Shown here: positions 58,303-64,000 of the stretch, one piece after another
Layout: every line of letters starts with the position of its first letter
Position numbering within the stretch: position 1 is the stretch's first letter
Notes under the pieces: model-generated
Seen by the model: the letters and a program-made list of their open reading frames with translations, nothing else
What the model was told of the DNA's origin: nothing
Database searches by the model: none
Source: Bagarius yarrelli
Taxonomy: Eukaryota; Chordata; Actinopteri; Siluriformes; Sisoridae
DNA: 64,000 nucleotides
NCBI GenBank assembly: GCA_005784505.1
Contig: VCAZ01000027.1
Span: 716,001-780,000, forward strand
Direction of reading: 5' to 3'
Position numbers and translations under genes: made by a program

Positions 58303-61300
58303 GTAAGTAAAAAAGGAGGGAGACAGAAAATTCTGGACTAATGGATATCATATGGCGCATGTTAAAATTAAGAAATTGCTTGCAGATCTGTGATAACTTG
58401 TCTGAAAAATGTTAGAAATACAAATCAATCATAAGAGAAATTGTGCTTTATATTACTGTGCTTTATTTTATTGTGGCAAAATGAAAAACCAAACACTAAA
58501 AATTATTTTGGGTTTATTACTGTTTCTGTAGCTGTTTGGGTTTGGTGTGGCTAGAACTGCCATTTCTTACATGTACTTGCTTTCTCAATGTGTCACATGA
58601 GGAACCTTATTGGGGAGATAGCTTTCATGGTAACTGAAACTGATTCTTAAGCCGCCGTAGGAGAAAAGTAACATTTTTTTTGGTGTGTGTGGTATGACCT
58701 CTTAAGCTGTCTTTTCTTTGGCTTTTGTATGGAATAATTCACGTTGCTCCCCGAACAGACTAATTTTATTTAAAAAACATTAAATGGGGAATTCCCCAAT
58801 CATGAGATTTTTTCCCTCTGAATGCCCCCCTTCTAAGTAGGTTGTGGCTGCTTCTAGCGAATTCTGAACGAGGAACTATGTACACACTGTCCTATGGAGC
58901 ACAGTGTTGTTTCTTATGAATGAATGGGTTGGGGAAAGTCCAGTGCTGATTGGTTGCTCTTGCTCTTGGCTAATCAGATGACAGGCTCTCTGGTTAGCCT
59001 GTTAGTGGTCAGTCAGTGGGTGGAGTTACCGGTCTTTAGTCGTACAGTACTATTTGCCTCTTACCCACCAGCTGTTAGGATGATGCTGGATCGAAAGCTA
59101 TTGGACAAGGCCTATTAAGTGTGTGTGTGTGTGTGTAGTCACTGAATCGACACAGCATGTACGTAGGCAGGCGTGCTGGATTTGGCCTCTAGCCTAGCTG
59201 TTGTTCACCAGAATCCAGAATAAACTTGAGGTTGACCTTTATAAAGTAAGCCTTAACTGGCAACAAGGACAAGGACATCAGATCTCATTTGGCTAAAATA
59301 TATTGCAGATATTTTGTGTAAGGCATTGGAAATATCTTGTGCAATAATATAAAGAAGTGTTATAATGACAATTTATGCACTTTTTTCGATTCAATACTAT
59401 TTTTTAAATTATGTAAATCTTTCTATTGTATACATCATTTTAGGGCATCATTTTATAAAAATTCTTGTATTTAATTCTTGTAGTAAATCCGCTACTAACT
59501 GAGATAAACTTTGGCCACCAAACTGTACTTAACAGACACATAGTCCGACTGGCTTATGGAGGTGAAAAGGCCACTAAACTGATGCCTTACACACTAACAT
59601 AATTATTTTCCCTCCGGAAACTAGCTCACACAATGGCCACCCTAAATTTAGACCTCAAGGCTAGCCCCATCCATAGGAGGCTCCAAGCGGAAGAGGAAGC
59701 ATGAGAGTGAGGGTGTGGGGAGGGTGTGAGCGGGTTTCTGTTGGAGTTATGCTTTGTCCCTTCAGAAAGGAATGCGGCGGTCACACATTGACCTCTGTGC
59801 GTGCAGCACACTCTCACGGGAAGGTGCAGCTCCCTGGCCCCCCTCACACCATCAGCCCCACATACCGTCACACACCCTTTGTTCTTTAGCACCATAAAAT
59901 ACTAACCACTCCCAAACCCCTCCCTCTGTCTGTGCCAATATCAATGCACACTTCCACTATATACAAGGCCGACTCTTAGAACATCATACCAGGGCTTCTG
60001 TTGTCTCTTATAAACTGCACAGCAGATTGGTGTTATGATTAATAATCAGATAGCAGTATTATTTAGTAATTAACTTTAGAAATGTCATTTTACATCAAAT
60101 AATACTTAAAACAGTGAAGTGTTGGGCGTGTCACCATTTTTTAGGTCACACTTGCAGGAGTTGTAGTTTCATCGCTACTTGTGACTCATCAAGAGTTTTT
60201 TGGGGTTTTTTTAAAGAGAATGGACTAGTCAGTTTTTTTTGGTCTGTCAGACGTTACACCTACTCCCACTAGGGCAGGAGTGGCTGGTGGAAAGGAGCTG
60301 GGCATACACTGGCACACGACATCCGGGTGGAGAGTGTAAGGTAACAGATATGCGTACCAAGAGGTGTGAACTACTACAATAATGTCATTGAATAGGTTAT
60401 TATTAAGCCATGACTACCGTACGTGTCCCACAGGACAAGCTTGTAAAACTCAAGTGTTTCCAGAAGAGATTCAAATTCAAATATGATTAATTTGGCTTAT
60501 ACTAGTCTGTTTACACAACAATATAGGTCTGAAGCCTGAAGTATAGAGTTAGGACCAGCATCCTGTAGGAGACTTGCATTCCTTACCCACTCTATCGTCT
60601 TACCTCACTGCAGTTGGTAATGTCAGTTAAGATATGATAGCAGATGCGGTTGAGTGAATGTGAGGGTGTGTGTATGACGTACTTGCTCAGGTAATGGTAG
60701 GGCATGCGCTTGCACACACCTTTCTTTGTACATGTCACTATGCACATATTTGGGCAGTGTTTCCTCTTCTGGGCAGAGCATTGAACTCTAGTGAACCTAA
60801 TGTGGTCAGAACGTGACTCGTTGGGATATAGGAACATAATTTCCAGCCATTCTCATTTCAAATCTATATCCCTTTGTAGTATAGTATATAGTATAGTATT
60901 AGTATTGTGTAAAGGTTAACTTATTTTAATGTTTTACAAGCCCTACTTAAATCACAAATGATGTTTTTAGAACTGTCATAAGCGATAGTTCACTAGACAT
61001 TTTGTACTGGTGTAGTATAACATCCTTTCAGGTGCTATTGAAAGAGAAGAAAAAAAAATTGAAAACATATATATCGCTACCAGTTGAACCAACACAGGAG
61101 AGGGCAGTTGTGGCTAAACAAAAAAACCCCATAAATTTATTTATGATACACTTATATTTAAGAAGCCCAGATTTAAGAAATATGAATTGTTTAAAGTTCC
61201 CCTAAAACAAATGAATTTGCCTTTTCTTTTAGCAATTATAAAGCAGCTTCGTGAATCCTGTTGGATTAATACATAGTATATAAAAGCTATCAGTGCTGAA

Positions 61301-62000
61301 CTGCAGTATTCTTCATAAATATTTCCATCTTAAGCATGTTTTGCAAAAGCCTCTGCTGTGTGTTATCAATGCTTCTGTTGAAGCCAATTGGAGCACTGGT
61401 GGGCAAAAGTTGTTGTTTTTTTTATTCTTCTCTGCCTCTATGATGTGCACATAAAGGTGGAACAGGTCAGACATTAGGGTCAGCATGCTCCCAAACAGAG
61501 CAAGTATTATGGCTGTTTTAAGGAGGGATGTGCTGCTCTAATGGAACAGAATTTATCGGCCTTCATTTAAATGTAATGCTGAACACTTGAGCATGGTTTA
61601 AGAGCATGACTTGGCCTAAGGAAAACATAAATCCATGGTATTTCAGTTCATGTATGTATAAAACCTTCCATAGTACTGAAAAGAGGCATTTTCTTTAACA
61701 GTACAGTGGTGATGAAGTTGACCGTGGCTGTGAATGGTTCAGCATGAATTCACAGTACACATTTGTGTGTGACTCTATAGGACACACGTCAGGGTGTTCC
61801 ATATAGCAGTGAAGTTTTCTTTTTCCCTTGAACTTGGAATACCCACAGACATTTTACTCCGCTTTAAAGAGCTGTAAAGCAAATGAACCTCACAGTCCTT
61901 CTGTCAGCCAGTAGGGGAATGGATTCTTTGTATTCCATGACCACTAAATGTAAAAGGTAACTGTGCATCTTGCCTGAATACTTAAAGCTTAACAATTCGA
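58303..62000. other. Gene-free stretch
   Basis: No exon or transposon recognised. A short GT run lies at 59119-59136. Frames up to 89 codons occur without family motifs. Confidence 0.45.
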
Positions 62001-62182
62001 AGTGGTGACTCAATGGTTTAGGTGTTGGACTGCTAATTGAAAGACCGGGGTTCAATTCCCAGCACCACTAAGTTCCCATTGCTGGGCCCTTGAGAAAGAC
62101 CCTTAACCCCCAGTTGCTTCTTTGTATTATTTCTTGGAGATAAATGTAAGGCGCTCTGGATAAAAATGTAAATGTACTTATT
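62001..62182 (+). mobile_element. tRNA-headed SINE, tail type B
   Basis: The head reads GTGGTGACTCAATGGTTTAG with a box A-like core, then box B-like GGTTCAATTCC at 62049-62059. The common spacer is CCATTGCTGGGCCCTTGAG and ACCCTTAACCCCC. The tail is GTAAGGCGCTCTGGATAAAA then ATGTAAATG, the end seen in the minus-strand copy 12321-12502. The tRNA resemblance is confined to the head. No intact tRNA gene is present. Confidence 0.82.
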
Positions 62183-64000
62183 TTTTTTCGACTTCCCAGT
62201 TTTAAGCAAACAGTTAATAGAATGATATGACAAAAGAGGTGAAAGTCACTGGCATTTCTACAAACTGTGTGGGGCAACTGACTATAAAGCGAATGAAATG
62301 AATCTCTTCCAAAACTCTAAAAAAGGTCCAGACCATGAATCGCAGACTTAACCCTTCGTCAGGCATTTTTCAGCTAAGGCCTCTACCTCAAATTGAATTA
62401 GACGTTCAAAAACAACCCATCAACCTACAGAACGTAAATTCGACCAACTCTTCTAATTTTCTGGGAATATAGCCATGTTTAGGGTAACAAGAGTATATCG
62501 TCAGAGGAAGTCACAGAAGTAACTGACTTAAATGATGGCAGGAAACTGGCAGAAAAGAGATGGTCTTTAAAAAAAAAAGATGTTAATCAGGGTGTGAGCA
62601 CTGAATGAAACGTTTAGGGGTTTCAGTTGTGGTGGCATAAGTAACAATGAGTCTGGGTTGATTGTAATTACGCTAAAAGGGATGCTGATAAGAAAGTAAG
62701 GAAATATCACTTTGGTCAGTGTTCCCTTTTTTTTAGGTAGTATATGCAGTACTAAGAATGAAGTTTGACAGGTTGTAGGTTGTGTTTGTGCATTTATGCA
62801 GTTTTCAGTCTTCGATTTTCACTTTTGTTTAGAGCAACAGGGGAAGAAACATGACACCATTTACTGTTATGTCTAACTAATTAGATGTTCAAGAGATATT
62901 ATCATTAGACACATATATTATTACACATTTACATGAATATGTTTATTTCTTGTCTACCTGATGACATTGTCTGTAATTATTAAGTTCACTGATTAGAAAT
63001 TGGCTAATGTGAGTTACATAATGTAGAGCTGTAATTTAAGCGCAATTGTATTGCATATAACAAAAGTTGCATAAAAGTTACATCATGTAACCCCAGCTTC
63101 GCACCCAAACAGGAATATGTTTACGCAAACCCCTACGCTCACACTTACCCCTTTCCCCTCCTCTTGCTGCCCCACCTTTTCTGGTGGGTGAGTGCAACGA
63201 TTCAGTTCCTGTTCGGTGGCAGACCACGTTGAATGAGCTCTGGTCAGGGGCTTGGCTGTTGCTCCTCACAGAATGTGGATGTGGTCAGGTCCAGTCATCT
63301 CTCAGGCATCTTAGAGGAAACCCACATCAACTGTAACATACTGGGGCTCCAAGAATAACCTTGCCAGCATGGCTACTAAATCCCCCCCAACCCCCACCCC
63401 ACCAGTCCCACTCTTAACCATCCCTTCTCATTTTTAGCCCTAGAGCCATGATAGTAAAAATAGTAAAGAGCAGCACCCAAAAAGCAAGCTGTAGATCTGC
63501 CAAATATCCACTCCACCATCAACAGATCCACTGCCAACAAAGTAGCCAGTGGTATTAATAGTAGAGCATAAATTCGAATCTTTTCAAATAGTGTATCTGG
63601 TTATATGTTTATATTTACTGGAAACATCACCAGGTTGGGGGTTTGGTATTAAAAAAGGCCAAGGAAACTTTGCTAAAAATTTAAAAATTATTCTTCTGCG
63701 TTACATCTGTTTATCTTGCTGTATTTAGCCTTAGTCTAAATTAAGCGCTAAGTCCTCCACAAGGGCTCATTTTGCAGAAATCTAGCTTATTGATCCTGCA
63801 GTAGAAATGGGGTGCTGGGAGAAATAGCGGCTCTCAGTATTATAAACTCGAGTTCTTGAAATGCACAATCTGGAGGGAAAATCTAGCATGTGGTCTGATA
63901 CACAGAGAGACTCCTTTTGGAAAATTGGAGGATTATCTTGAGCATATCATCTACTCAACATGAGAGTTTACAGTTTTACAATTTCCCAGATGGTCATTTT
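62183..64000. other. Nothing recognised
   Basis: AT-rich DNA to the window end, with a locally GC-richer part at 63095-63420 containing C-runs near 63380-63405. No exon or repeat family was identified. Confidence 0.45.

Noticed and set aside
62003..62060. Functional tRNA gene
   Set aside because: Same reason: the tRNA-like head belongs to a SINE and is mutated.

Overview
This 64 kb window looks like non-coding vertebrate DNA from a teleost fish. It is AT-rich, with no operons and no long intact reading frames. It carries many CA/GA/AT microsatellites and decayed copies of typical fish transposons (Tc1, LINEs, a Ty3/gypsy chromovirus). It also holds tRNA-headed SINEs of a kind I associate with otophysan fish such as catfishes; that placement is from memory and cannot be proven here. 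No complete protein-coding gene can be supported.

Layout. 0-7.5 kb: a fold-back element of about 590 bp with long terminal inverted repeats and a third, truncated copy 2 kb away; a Tc1 transposase deletion derivative; an RTE-like LINE fragment; an unclassified repeat; and an L2/Rex-type LINE 3' end. 7.5-18.7 kb: mostly unannotated AT-rich DNA with three SINE copies on the minus strand. 18.8-24.6 kb: a block of minus-strand retroelements, namely a degenerate LINE reverse transcriptase followed by a Ty3/gypsy chromovirus with a recognisable 5' LTR, gag, protease, RT, RNase H, integrase and chromodomain, all broken by stops, frameshifts and deletions. 24.6-42.4 kb: gene-free DNA with one interspersed repeat near 34 kb and several moderate-GC blocks that could be conserved regulatory elements. 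42.4-49.9 kb: microsatellite clusters and a CpG-rich block at about 48.65-49.72 kb. 49.9-64 kb: gene-free DNA with scattered candidate exons and one more SINE.

The most gene-like signal is on the plus strand. In the CpG-rich block a possible first coding exon (ATG at 48911, donor at 48944) leads in phase to a small exon (51633-51672) with a good acceptor and donor. Other possible first exons lie at about 42.67 kb and 58.25 kb. This would fit the 5' end of a gene with alternative promoters and large introns, with the main coding exons to the right of the window. I could not identify the gene. All exon calls are inferences from splice signals and open phase and need RNA or comparative evidence.
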